DNA of 64,000 bases, taken from positions 17,507,281 through 17,571,280 of the forward strand of contig CM057144.1 in NCBI GenBank assembly GCA_029964075.1. Reading direction: 5' to 3'. Each line of letters starts with the position of its first letter. Positions within the stretch are counted from its first letter, which is position 1. Positions 33,384-43,124 of this stretch are shown one piece after another. The notes beneath the pieces were generated by a model. That model was not told the origin of the DNA. It did not search any database and saw nothing but the letters and a program-made list of their open reading frames with translations. The translations under genes were made by a program, and so were the position numbers. The stretch is from Patiria pectinifera. Taxonomy: Eukaryota > Echinodermata > Asteroidea > Valvatida > Asterinidae.

Positions 33384-34397
33384 ATGGCTGAGGGATTCGC
33401 TGAGATCCTTGCCAAATCGAATGAGGCCCTCGCTGAGACACTCGCAAAGGCGTTTCAGGGATTAAAGTTCACTAGAGCCCCAAAGTTAAAGTTATCGAAA
33501 TTTTGTGGCCCACCCGAGAAATCTGGTGACCCGACTCTGGGAGAATGGGCAGAAGAATTGAACTCGTATGTGAGGCAACTTGAGTTGACCAGGGAGGAGC
33601 GAGTGGGTGTGGCTTTAGATTATTTGGGGGGCGTGGCAAAGGAAGAGGTATTATGTAATCCTTTGGAGGAGAGGGATACCTTGGAAAAGTTATTGACCCT
33701 GCTGGCCCGAATGTTCGGTCCAACAGAGACTATCGCGTCTCTGACTGGTGCCTTCTACGGACGCTCCCAAATGGAGGGTGAGACCCTCGCTGAATTTAGT
33801 CGGGCAATCATGAGGTTACATGACAGGATGGAGGAAAAGGCCGAAGGCCCAGAACTGCCTGCGCTGCGGCTTACGCGGGATAAAGTGTTGAAAGAGCGAT
33901 TAGTTAATGGGGCATGCGATTCCTCTGTTCGACGCGAGCTTCGCCGCATACAGGTGGAGAGACCTGATTTGCCTTTCCACAAGTTTCGAGCGCATGCTCT
34001 GGAGTTGCTTCCTGAATCAGAGCAGAAATTGACTCGAAAGGCCAAGGTGAGAGAAGCTACGGCTATTGATAAGGTTGCCGAGGTGCCGGTTTGCGCTGCT
34101 GCAAGGAAGTCAGATGATGTTTTGTCGCAGTTGGTGAAGTCCAATCAGTTAATGGCTGAGAAGTTAGAGAACCTTGCGCAGCAACAGGCCGCAACCAATG
34201 CGCAGCTGTCGGAACTTACCTCTGTTTTGACCAAAAAGCTCGACTCTGCAATCACGGCTAGGTCGGACCGCTCTACAGTTGTCTGTCACTATTGCAAGAA
34301 AGCTGGGCATATTGCCCGCAACTGCTGGAAGAAAGCCAGTGATGATACGGATGGCGCTAAACCGCGAGTTTCGGAAAACCGGAACCCTTCGGTGTAG
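33384..34397 (+). CDS. gag: Gag-like protein with CCHC zinc knuckle
   Basis: A 337-residue structural protein of the retrotransposon particle. Seen: a helical, charged capsid-like N-terminal half (for example LSKFCGPPEKSGD, then WAEELNSYVRQLELT and ALDYLGGVAKEEVL, as in Gypsy capsid domains), a Gln-rich linker, and a single CX2CX4HX4C knuckle (CHYCKKAGHIARNC, about residues 301-314) for RNA binding. The ATG at 33384 is in good context. The stop at 34395-34397 overlaps the pol frame, which is open from about 34359 in the -1 frame. This fits translation of Gag-Pol by -1 frameshifting; GGAAAAC at 34373 is a non-canonical slip-site candidate. Confidence 0.92.
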   Translation: MAEGFAEILAKSNEALAETLAKAFQGLKFTRAPKLKLSKFCGPPEKSGDPTLGEWAEELNSYVRQLELTREERVGVALDYLGGVAKEEVLCNPLEERDTLEKLLTLLARMFGPTETIASLTGAFYGRSQMEGETLAEFSRAIMRLHDRMEEKAEGPELPALRLTRDKVLKERLVNGACDSSVRRELRRIQVERPDLPFHKFRAHALELLPESEQKLTRKAKVREATAIDKVAEVPVCAAARKSDDVLSQLVKSNQLMAEKLENLAQQQAATNAQLSELTSVLTKKLDSAITARSDRSTVVCHYCKKAGHIARNCWKKASDDTDGAKPRVSENRNPSV

Positions 34398-37300
34398 TGG
34401 GTGGAGCACCGAAGGGGAATGACCTGCCCACACGAGATTCTAGTAATTTGACATTAAGGGGGGAGTGTGCTGATTCAGCACTCAGTGCCGGGCCTATATG
34501 GGGTGACCGTTCATGTAATGATAAACAGTTAAGAGACAAGTTAATCGCACCTAGCCCTACGACTAAGATTGTCGTAGGTGGGGTAACTGTTAGTTGCATT
34601 TTAGATAGCGGCGCTGAAACTTCCTTGATGAGTTTTGCATTTTATAAGGAGCATTTAGCTAATAAGGTGGGTGGGTTGAAACCTGTTGGGAGATTTGTGA
34701 GACTCTTCGGTGCTAATGACCTGGAGATACCTGTGTGTGGGTATCTTGAGATTCCTCTGACAATATTTGGTAAGACTGTTCAGGCTTGTTTTGTAGTTAG
34801 GGCTGATAGTCCCCAGGAGGTTCCTGGTGATCGACGACAGATGCACCCAATCCTTCTTGGTTGCAATATTTTGCGGATGCTTGTCAAGTTGCGAGTCACT
34901 CCTTCCGGGCCAGAAGGAAGGGAGTGGAAGGTTGCCCTTCAGTGGTTTTCGAGTACTCAGGGTTTGCAGGATGGTGAAGTTAGTGGGCCGAGGTTGCCAA
35001 CACAGGGTGTTGTTGGTAAGGTTAGCACTGTCCAGGATGAGACGGTTGAGCCTTTTTCGGCCAGGTTTATTTCCTGCGTGGTTGATGAATTGGGACCATT
35101 GGGTTCTGATACTGGTACTCTGGTTTTTCTGGGGCAGTTAGATGCAAACTTGGCTGATGACAGCAAAAAGAGTTGGGATGCATACCCTGGTTTAGGCATG
35201 GTGGAAGGAGTTCATACTGTTGAGGATTCCACAATTAAGCTTCTTGTATGCAATCAGGGGGAAAGTTCCATCTGTTTGCCTGCTTTGTTTTGCTTGGGTG
35301 AGGCCACTGTGGTCTCGGAGGGGGATGAGGTTTTCTTACACGAGGTTCCTGATGGCCTTAGTGTGTCAGTACAGCAGGTCGCTGGTGAGTGTGGGACAAC
35401 CACTGGACAAGGGGTGGAGGCTGAAGCGGTAGGGATTGAAGTCCCTCAAGGGGGAAGTGCCTCTGAGACATCCAATGAGTTCTTTATGTTTCCAGATGGG
35501 CGACAGTATCGGCTGCCTCCGGGATTGAGTCTGAATGACCTTGATGCTACGGAAGGTGCTTTGGCAGCAGAGTTAATAGAGAAGTACGAAGGTGCGTTCT
35601 CAATGGGGTCGTTGGACTTAGGGAAGTGTACCTTGATTCCACATGAAATTCATGTTACTGACAACCAGCCTGTAAAGTTGCCTTATCGCCGAATTCCTCC
35701 ACATTGTATGCCTGAAGTACGGAAGTTGTTACAAGATCTCTTGGAACGTGGGGTGATACAGAAGTCATCAAGTGCATATGCAAGTCCCGTAGTTCTTGTC
35801 CTTAAAAAGAATGGGTCTTTAAGGCTATGTGTAGATTATCGGAAATTGGATGCACGTACAGTGAAGGATGCTTTCCCGTTGCCTCGAATAGAGGAGACTT
35901 TGGAGGCACTGGCTGGGTCTCAGTACTTCTCGTCCTTAGATATGGCACATGGGTATTTCCAGTTAGTGATGCATTCTAATTCAGTTGACAAGACGGCTTT
36001 CAGGGTGCCGTGGGGTTTGTTCTCCTTCAATCGTATGCCACAGGGGCTTAGCAACAGCCCAAGCACATTTCAGAGGACAGTCGAGCACATCTTTGGAGAC
36101 ATGAACACGTCGCAACTCGTTCTGTACTTGGATGACATACTAGTGTTTTCGAGTACCTTCCAGGAACACATCAAGAGGCTGGGCACTGTGTTTGAACGGC
36201 TCATTGCCCACGGCCTAAAGTTAAAGGGGGAGAAATGTCAGTTGTTCAAGCGGGAGCTGAGACATCTTGGACATGTAGTTGGCAGCTCTGGGGTTACTGT
36301 AGACCCAGACAAGGTTGAACGGGTGGCGACATGGCCTGTTCCGAAGAGTGCTGAGGAACTGCGTTCTTTCCTTGGCCTTGCGTCTTATTATAGACGTTTT
36401 ATACCTGGATTTTCCAAGATGGCTGGCCCCTTGCATGCGCTTACGGCCATGGGTGGGACAAAAACAGGGAAGCCCCCATGGAGTAATACGTGTAGTTGGT
36501 CGACGGAGGCTGATCACGCTTTCCGGAGTTTGAAGGATGCATTGTGTAAAGCTCCTGTACTGGCTTATCCCGACTTTCAGAAAGATTTTGTTGTTGAAGT
36601 GGATGCTTCCATCAAGGGATTAGGTGCATGTTTGCTTCAGACAGGTAGTGATGGGGCTTTACACCCGATCGCTTACGCGAGTCGTGGGCTTCGAGGTGCG
36701 GAGAGGAATTACTCCGACCTATCAAGTTTTAAACTTGAGCTGCTGGCCCTCAAGTGGGCAATATCAGAAAAATTCAGGGACTACCTGTTGGGTGCAAGGT
36801 TTGTTGTCTATACGGATAACAATCCATTGGCACATTTGGATAATGCAAAACTGGGTGCAACTGAACAGCGCTGGGTGGCCCAGCTTGCCCCGTTCAACAT
36901 GGAAATCCGGTTTCGGTCTGGAAAGACCAATAAATGCGCTGATGCCTTGAGTCGGCGCCCTGTTGGGAGTGTAGAAATTTGTGAATTGTCAGCTGGCGGG
37001 ACTGCAACTCCCCATAAGTTGCGAACTGCTGAACAGGTGCACCCGCAGGGTTTTCCAGCATCCAAGGGTGAAGACCCACCTTCATCATCGGTCTTGCCAT
37101 CATTTTCGCATGAGGAATTAGCTGTCATGCAGAAAGAGGACGAGCAGCTGGGACAGGTTTGGAGACGATGGTTGAGTAAGTGGGAGCCAGGGCAGGTGTA
37201 TTCCGGCGCTGATGTTGATGTCACAGGTTGGATAAAGGAGTGGCCGAAAATTGTAGAGAGGCAGGGTGTTCTCTATAGGAGAGTCTGTGATTCTGCTCAG

Positions 37301-38644
37301 GGCTATGTGTTTCAGTTGATGACCCCGGTCAAGTTGCAACAAACAATGATTGAGTCGGTCCATGATCGCTGGGGCCATCAAGGGGTCAATAGAACTTTGT
37401 CTTTGCTGAAATTGAGGTGTTTTTGGCCGGGAATGAATGGACGTGTGCGTAAGCATATTCAGCAGTGTCTGCGTTGCACTGTGTCCAAGACTCCTACCCC
37501 AACAGTGCGTCCACCTTTGCGTCATTTATTGGCCTTCAAGCCAATGGAACGACTTGCGTTGGACTTTTTGAAGCTAGACCGTGGTCAGGGAGGTTATGAA
37601 GACGTGCTTGTAATGACAAACGCCTTCACCAAATATGCTTTGGCCGTGCCTTGCAGAAATCAGACAGCTGTCATAGTTGCCAAGGTTCTCAGGGACCACT
37701 GGTTTTCACACTACGGAGTGCCGCTCCAGATCCATACCGATCAGGGCCGCAATTTTGAGGGTAAGTTAGTGAGAGAACTATGTAGATTATATGGAATTCA
37801 GAAGACAAGGACCAGCCCATACCATGCTCAAGGGAATGGCCAGACAGAGCGATTTAATCGGACGCTCTGTTCTCTGATTAGGTCATTAAATGGTAGTGAT
37901 CGAAAGAAGTGGCCTGACCTTCTGCCTTATATTGTCTACATGTACAACTCAACCCCTCACAGTGTCACAGGTGTTGCGCCTTGGACTCTCCTTTTCGGTA
38001 GGCAGCCAAAGACCCCAGTGGATCACCTGGTTGGGAATGTTCCAAGTGACTTGGACGAAGATTATGTCAAACAGCAGGCGGAGTTTATGGAGCGAGCTTA
38101 CAGTGTCGTTAGAGATCGTCTAGTAAAGGCTGCGGAGTCAAACAAGAAGTATTGTGATTCTCGAAGCAAGCCAATTGAGCCATTGGAGATTGGGAGTCGA
38201 GTCTTGGTCAAAAAGTGTGCGTTTGATGGAAGACACAAGTTGAGCGACAAGTTTGGTGAGGAACAACATGTGGTAGTGAAAGTGGGTCAAGAAGGTGATC
38301 TGTTTGCAGTGAGGCCAATTTTAGGAGGGAAAGAGAGATGGGTGAATAGACGGCTACTTATACCTGACCCACGTGGTGAATTGGCAGAGCCTCCGGGTAA
38401 AGAGGAGGGATTGTGGTGTGAATTACCCGAAGTTGAGAGGTCGGATGAAGAAGCTGAGGAACAGTCCTCTTCAGAAGATGAGTTAGTTGTCTGTGCACCT
38501 CCGAAACGAGATGGCCTGCCTGAATCCCACTCATCCAAACCACCTCCAGTATTTAGTGATCCCAGAATAGAAGCTCCAGCAGAACCCACTGAAGTATTGA
38601 GACGTTCTGCACGCCTAAGGCAAAAGAAGTGTGCTGAGTCATAG
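34397..38644 (+). CDS. pol: Pol polyprotein: protease, reverse transcriptase, RNase H, integrase
   Basis: About 1,415 residues open from the gag overlap. Domains in order: aspartic protease (CILDSGAETS, Asp about residue 70); reverse transcriptase with YASPVVLVLKKNGSLRLCVD, LDMAHGYFQ, MPQGLSNSP and the catalytic YLDD (about 577); RNase H with VVEVDAS (about 735) and YTDNN; integrase with an HHCC zinc finger (HDRWGHQG...CLRC, about 990-1025) and a DDE core (LALDFLKLD about 1054, HTDQG about 1114, GQTERF about 1150); and a GPY/F-like C-terminal region with an acidic Ser/Glu-rich tail. All catalytic residues are present. There is no normal ATG at the start; it is expected as a Gag-Pol fusion. 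Length is normal for Ty3/Gypsy. Confidence 0.95.
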   Translation: MGGAPKGNDLPTRDSSNLTLRGECADSALSAGPIWGDRSCNDKQLRDKLIAPSPTTKIVVGGVTVSCILDSGAETSLMSFAFYKEHLANKVGGLKPVGRFVRLFGANDLEIPVCGYLEIPLTIFGKTVQACFVVRADSPQEVPGDRRQMHPILLGCNILRMLVKLRVTPSGPEGREWKVALQWFSSTQGLQDGEVSGPRLPTQGVVGKVSTVQDETVEPFSARFISCVVDELGPLGSDTGTLVFLGQLDANLADDSKKSWDAYPGLGMVEGVHTVEDSTIKLLVCNQGESSICLPALFCLGEATVVSEGDEVFLHEVPDGLSVSVQQVAGECGTTTGQGVEAEAVGIEVPQGGSASETSNEFFMFPDGRQYRLPPGLSLNDLDATEGALAAELIEKYEGAFSMGSLDLGKCTLIPHEIHVTDNQPVKLPYRRIPPHCMPEVRKLLQDLLERGVIQKSSSAYASPVVLVLKKNGSLRLCVDYRKLDARTVKDAFPLPRIEETLEALAGSQYFSSLDMAHGYFQLVMHSNSVDKTAFRVPWGLFSFNRMPQGLSNSPSTFQRTVEHIFGDMNTSQLVLYLDDILVFSSTFQEHIKRLGTVFERLIAHGLKLKGEKCQLFKRELRHLGHVVGSSGVTVDPDKVERVATWPVPKSAEELRSFLGLASYYRRFIPGFSKMAGPLHALTAMGGTKTGKPPWSNTCSWSTEADHAFRSLKDALCKAPVLAYPDFQKDFVVEVDASIKGLGACLLQTGSDGALHPIAYASRGLRGAERNYSDLSSFKLELLALKWAISEKFRDYLLGARFVVYTDNNPLAHLDNAKLGATEQRWVAQLAPFNMEIRFRSGKTNKCADALSRRPVGSVEICELSAGGTATPHKLRTAEQVHPQGFPASKGEDPPSSSVLPSFSHEELAVMQKEDEQLGQVWRRWLSKWEPGQVYSGADVDVTGWIKEWPKIVERQGVLYRRVCDSAQGYVFQLMTPVKLQQTMIESVHDRWGHQGVNRTLSLLKLRCFWPGMNGRVRKHIQQCLRCTVSKTPTPTVRPPLRHLLAFKPMERLALDFLKLDRGQGGYEDVLVMTNAFTKYALAVPCRNQTAVIVAKVLRDHWFSHYGVPLQIHTDQGRNFEGKLVRELCRLYGIQKTRTSPYHAQGNGQTERFNRTLCSLIRSLNGSDRKKWPDLLPYIVYMYNSTPHSVTGVAPWTLLFGRQPKTPVDHLVGNVPSDLDEDYVKQQAEFMERAYSVVRDRLVKAAESNKKYCDSRSKPIEPLEIGSRVLVKKCAFDGRHKLSDKFGEEQHVVVKVGQEGDLFAVRPILGGKERWVNRRLLIPDPRGELAEPPGKEEGLWCELPEVERSDEEAEEQSSSEDELVVCAPPKRDGLPESHSSKPPPVFSDPRIEAPAEPTEVLRRSARLRQKKCAES

Positions 38645-38802
38645 TCTTCTGCGCTAACGTAGAATTACATGAGAATTCTTGGTATGTGTTGGTGACTTCT
38701 GGTTATAGTCCAGGTTCAGACTTAGTTTAAACTGAAGTTTGAAGTTCTAAAGCTTTTAGCACCTTGTATTGAAAAAAAGTTTGTTCATGTTGTTAATATT
38801 TG

Positions 38803-38818
38803 CCTTTTTGTTTTTCAG
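38803..38818 (+). promoter_or_regulatory. strong 3' splice acceptor candidate ahead of ORF3
   Basis: A pyrimidine run CCTTTTTGTTTTTCAG ends at 38818, between the pol stop (38644) and the ORF3 ATG (38966). With a donor in the LTR or leader (32176 or 32407) it would make a spliced subgenomic mRNA that starts translation at ORF3, as for env genes of retroviruses. Splicing itself is inferred. Confidence 0.55.
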
Positions 38819-38965
38819 GAAATCTATGGAATCCATGAGGGAGTAGCCTGTGAATTTTCACGGGTACCGGTGGTTACCGCTTCTGATCCTTGAATTCTGT
38901 ACCCTTTGTAACTGTTTAAGGTAAACGTTTTGAATCATTTTTGAGTGTTTGCGAAGTTTAGGACG

Positions 38966-39568
38966 ATGACGGATCCAAAGAGGATATATGTATTCGGGCA
39001 TTCGTTCCCTGCGCGACTTTCAAAGGCAGCGCAGAGAAATGGCCAAACACCGGGTGCGTTCATAGGTGTCGGGCGTGATTGCAGAGTCGAGGTAGAGGGT
39101 CACCCAGGGTTAAGCTATCAAAGATTATTTCGAGGTGGGGACCATTATTATAGAAAAATGAAACAAACAACAATGGATGTATTGTGCATTGATTTGGGTA
39201 CCAATGACTTGTGTGAAATTGAGGGATCTCCTTCTGTAGTTGTGCAAAATACCTTGAGGTTCATAGACTCGCTCGGGGAGAAAGGGATAAATCCAGCCCA
39301 TATTTTTGTGTTCACTGTCATTCAGCGGGCACAGATTACTCGGAGTGGCCAAGTTTCAATATCCACTTTTAATCATCGAGTAAAACGATACAATGCGACC
39401 CTAGGTCGGGAGATAAAAGCTCGTTATTCACGTGTGAGTTTGTACACACAGAGAAAGGTGAATCGTCCCAAGTATTTATCCCGTGATGGCTGTCACCTCT
39501 CTGAGGAGGGCCTAGTTCGTTATGGCAAGGGCCTCAAAGAAATAATTTGGCACAAGTGTCGCCATTAG
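38966..39568 (+). CDS. ORF3: SGNH/GDSL-type hydrolase encoded by the retrotransposon
   Basis: A 200-residue protein in the position where other elements carry env. SGNH blocks seen: block I FGHSFPARL with the putative nucleophile Ser13; block II Gly48 in HPGLSY; block III DLGTND with Asn80; block V DGCHLSEEG with Asp174 and His177. All four name-giving residues and the catalytic Asp are therefore present, in the right order and spacing. The start is the ATG at 38966 (MTDPKR); the frame is open 21 bases further upstream to a GTG only. There is no signal peptide or membrane helix, so it is not an envelope. Known: SGNH esterase domains occur in ORF1 of CR1/L2-type LINEs and in some Ngaro-type elements. 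In a Ty3/Gypsy element this is unusual to my knowledge. Substrate unknown; lipid or acetyl-ester hydrolysis is a guess from the family. Confidence 0.85.
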   Translation: MTDPKRIYVFGHSFPARLSKAAQRNGQTPGAFIGVGRDCRVEVEGHPGLSYQRLFRGGDHYYRKMKQTTMDVLCIDLGTNDLCEIEGSPSVVVQNTLRFIDSLGEKGINPAHIFVFTVIQRAQITRSGQVSISTFNHRVKRYNATLGREIKARYSRVSLYTQRKVNRPKYLSRDGCHLSEEGLVRYGKGLKEIIWHKCRH

Positions 39569-40118
39569 TGTTATACTTGTACTTGTACCTCTTTTTGTTA
39601 CTCCTGAAGAGTTATGATATTTAATGTGTCATATATGTAACTTCAAGTGATTTAAAGAGAAAGGGTGTTCGCTTTCCACCATGTGGAGAGATACAGGTAA
39701 AAGTAGCTTTTCCCTGCACCCTATAGTTCCTGTATTCTTGTTGAATCTCTTTTGATTGATGTAGCTTAGCTTATTTGCTAATTGCTTGCCATGGTTAAAT
39801 GTCATTTAAGATTTAAAGGTGACATACTCTTGGAGTTAACAGATTTGATAAGAGCACCTGATGTGAGGATGTTTAAAGATTTAAGGTTGTTACATTCGTT
39901 GAAGGTCGACAGAAAAGTTTTGTGTGTGACTATTTATTCCAAGTTTTTAGTGAAGTTTTCTTGCCAGTTCTATTGCAGCTAAATAACTTATGGGATTAAA
40001 GATGATGTACGAGATTTAGTTATGTATAAAAAAAAGAAAAAGTATGTATGCGTTACACTTGGAGATTATTGTGCAGTGTAATATTATAGTTCATATACCA
40101 TCCGAGGGCGTATGGCTT
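39569..40118 (+). other. retrotransposon region between ORF3 and 3' LTR
   Basis: About 550 bp of AT-rich, non-coding internal sequence. Short frames (for example 39782-39982) lack any motif. It leads into the polypurine tract. Confidence 0.5.
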
Positions 40119-40132
40119 CAAAACAGGGAAGG
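40119..40132 (+). promoter_or_regulatory. polypurine tract of the LTR element
   Basis: AAAACAGGGAAGG lies immediately before the 3' LTR's TGTAGGGG, where plus-strand DNA synthesis is primed. Confidence 0.75.
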
Positions 40133-41304
40133 TGTAGGGGTATGTGATTTACGAAACCTCATTTATGATTATATAAGTGATAATATCGATACATGATTGT
40201 AATGTTGTTATGTATTATAGACACTTTTGGGAGTTAATCGTGTACGATAACATTGAAGTATTTTGATGTGGCCAACCGCGCATGCGTGTTAGCTCTCTCT
40301 CTCTCTCTCTCTCTCCACGTTTTTTGGGGAGAAAGTTGAGAAAGTTCTAGCTCAAAGTTTCCGTTTGAAGTCGAGGTATTTTCCTCATTTTAAGTTCATC
40401 GTGCATGAAGGTGACTGGTCCGCATTTGATTCAGGATCAGTTTGGTGCAGGTATGAGAGTTTGAAAACTTTCATTTAAAGAGATTTTGCTCACTTATTGT
40501 GATGAGTTCATGATTTGTTTTGACTCACACACCGTGAAACTTCCCTGTACATGAAAGTATTGTTCACGCGATACGTTGATTTGCGTGTACATAGGTTATA
40601 CCGTACCGTTGCTAAGGACCGCCGTGTCCGCTAGCATCGCAGGAGTCGAGAGAGGGCAGCGCATGGTCTTGGATCCGGTCTGGGTGAGTTATACGTAATA
40701 TTATAGGGCTTTGAGGGAAACAGCATCCATTTGTCTTCATATTACTACTTTATTATGGAAAGAGATTGAATCATTGAATTGTATTTTATTTTGCATCAAT
40801 AGGGGATTTGATTGGATTTGATTCGATTGGGTTTGGATTGTCAGACGGATTGGATTGGATCGGATTGATTGATTTATACTGAAGATTTGGGATCTGGATT
40901 CTGGAGAAATATCTTCTTGGATTTGTAGAGGGTTCCTACAGGGATACAAACATACCAGGATTTGGATCATCTCAGGATTCGACATTAGGATTTATCATTT
41001 AATATTCAAGTAGTTTGTATTGTGACTGTCAGGATCCAATTTGTTTTAAGGGAATATTTAAAGTGATAATTTGTCATTTCTACTTGTAGCTGATTATCTA
41101 TCAGAGACCATTTTATCAGGGGATTTCCACACATACTAATTAATTGCATATAAATAAATAAATTCTGAGCTGCAATATTCAAGTCACTGGATCACTTTAT
41201 TTAGAACTGACTGCCAATTATTCACCAGGGTACACACCCTACCCCAGTTTGTTAGCACACGCTCAAACTACCCCAGGGAGCGCACCACTAGGCGCGCCCT
41301 TACA
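40133..41304 (+). repeat. 3' LTR (1,172 bp)
   Basis: Same ends as the 5' LTR. A longer CT microsatellite near 40292 and dozens of substitutions distinguish the first part from the 5' copy, whereas from about 40750 to the end they differ at about one or two positions. Confidence 0.95.
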
Positions 41305-41308
41305 GACT

Positions 41309-41480
41309 ATTTACCGGACAAATTTTGACTTATTTGCGGCCCGACTTTAGTTCTCGATTTTTGTGACCTTTTGGGCTTCTTTATATCAATAGAAAATAGT
41401 ATTTACTTTAAAATAAGTATATTATTAACTAATTACCAGACAAATTTCGACTTATTAGCGGCTCAACCATAGTTCTCGTG
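41309..41480. repeat. diverged tandem repeat (about 122 bp period) right of the LTR element
   Basis: TTTACCGGACAAATTTTGAC..GTTCTCG (41309-41356) recurs as ATTACCAGACAAATTTCGAC..GTTCTCG (about 41432-41478). Between them lies the block also found left of the retrotransposon at 31767-31826. Confidence 0.75.
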
Positions 41481-42036
41481 GGGTAGACCGGTTCTTGCCA
41501 CCCAATCATTAAACAATGTAGTCATGGTGAGGGTTTCTTTGAAGTTTGGGAATTAGTCAATTTGCATACTGTTTGACTAAATGATAACATACTCATGGCT
41601 TAGGAAGGATTAACAAGTGTTCAGACGTGTTGCAGAAACAGTTACCAGAACTACCTTTTCGCCATCTTATCCCTAAAAGGGCCGGGAAATCCGCCCCGCG
41701 ATACCCGTGAAATTTGCTTTTCGCGACCCGAGCTGTCCTACGCGCCGTGCAAACTGAATTTCAACATATACGTTGTGCAGAATTACCATTGGTGCGTATG
41801 AATAATTAATGAACCATAATTCCAAAATCCTTTAACCTATAGTCATGACATTTCTTGGGTATGCTCATGTTAAGTTGTTCTATGCATGTACTGAGTTATA
41901 TAATTTTGCTTCACTCTATGGGCAAGATCTTAGCCCCCACCACCACCGGCCGTGAGATGGTCACAATAGCCTGTGCCTTTTTGGATTAGCTTTTCTTTAA
42001 TGATAATATGCTCGTAAAACACTGAGACATCCTTAC

Positions 42037-42102
42037 CTGTGCCAGCATTCAATGTGTTTAATCCTATCTGCTCCTCAGGAGTTGATGGCTGTTGCTCATT
42101 TC
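42037..42102 (-). CDS. exon 3 of the transmembrane-NACHT gene
   Basis: 66 bp, acceptor AATTCATCCAG, donor CAG|GTAAGG, phase 1 on both sides. Encodes a short polar linker (NEQQPSTPEEQIGL, then NTLNAGT) between the membrane helix and the NACHT exon. Confidence 0.7.
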
Positions 42103-42737
42103 CTGGATGAATTATTCAATAATAATAACAAAAAGCATCATAAAACGTGTTGGCACTGTGTATAGAGTGTTTTCATGTTTTATTAATGAATCGGCATAAA
42201 AGTTCAATCCACATGATTCGACCTGTACGCTGTATACATTAGTAACTTTATTCTGCAAACTCTTCTTACTAACGATTACATGTAATTAATTGATATCCAT
42301 GCCTAAACAAAAAAGATCTTTCCAATTTTATACGTTATTAACTTTTATACGTTATTCTATAACTTATTCCTGCTTAACCATTATCACACACAAAAAAATG
42401 CTGAAAATTTTGTAGAAATGGAATAATAATAAACCGGCTGATAGCCTTTATGGAAACTAGATAATATATCACTGCGAAGAATTTACTTGTAAACGGTGAG
42501 TTTTGCTGATTGTGGTATTGAGCAGAATTTTAAAAAATACTGATCTATATACTTGGTGAAATTTACAGGTTATTCACCGATTTTGTTTGGGTAATGATAA
42601 TCGTCAGCAAACATTATTGCTGTTTTTGTTCTTCTCCTTTTTTAAAGAAATTAACAAGACGTAACATTTCCCAAGGTCTTCTCAATATACGGAGAACATT
42701 CGTTCCCTTTAGTTCTATTTTCATATTGTTTTCTTAC

Positions 42738-42773
42738 CTCGACCGTTTCTGCAATGATTCATGAAAAATGCCG
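42738..42773 (-). CDS. exon 2 of the transmembrane-NACHT gene
   Basis: 36 bp, acceptor TTCTTATTACAG, donor GAG|GTAAG, phase 1 on both sides. Encodes AAFFMNHCRNGR: it completes the membrane helix and adds the basic residues that mark the cytosolic side. Confidence 0.68.
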
Positions 42774-43124
42774 CTGTAATAAGAAAGAACAGAAGCAAAA
42801 TGCTTGTAACTATTTTCAAATTAAAAATAATAATCTAGCGCAAACCTTAAAAGATTGTGTTTTTTAATGTTTAGTTGTTATTGGTTAATTGATTGATTGA
42901 TGTTGGTCATTACTTCTGATACTTGTGACAGGTGTGAGAACGATGTACATTCCATCCAATCCTGTACGAAAGGCACAATTCGATCAATACAGAGGGTAGC
43001 ATAACGAAAGTGAACACGCTAGAATTTTAATGGTCTCCAGTTTTATCTTCCATTTAATTCCATCTTTAAAAGTAATCCTTGATTGCGGTAACCGATGATA
43101 CATTGGACCTGAACCAGCCAACCA

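Larger units (their letters stand above)
31866..41304 (+). mobile_element. Ty3/Gypsy-type LTR retrotransposon with an extra SGNH-hydrolase ORF
   Basis: A complete 9,439-bp element with two LTRs (31866-33034 and 40133-41304), TGTA...TACA ends and a 4-bp target duplication GACT on both sides (31862-31865 and 41305-41308). Order: LTR, primer-binding-site candidate, gag, pol (protease, reverse transcriptase, RNase H, integrase), ORF3 (SGNH hydrolase), polypurine tract, LTR. The RT/RNase H-before-integrase order and the sequence style place it in the Ty3/Gypsy group. All three ORFs are intact, so the insertion is young. It lies antisense in intron 3 of the transmembrane-NACHT gene, between exon 3 (42037) and exon 4 (31604), and is inserted in a tandem repeat. 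Confidence 0.96.
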
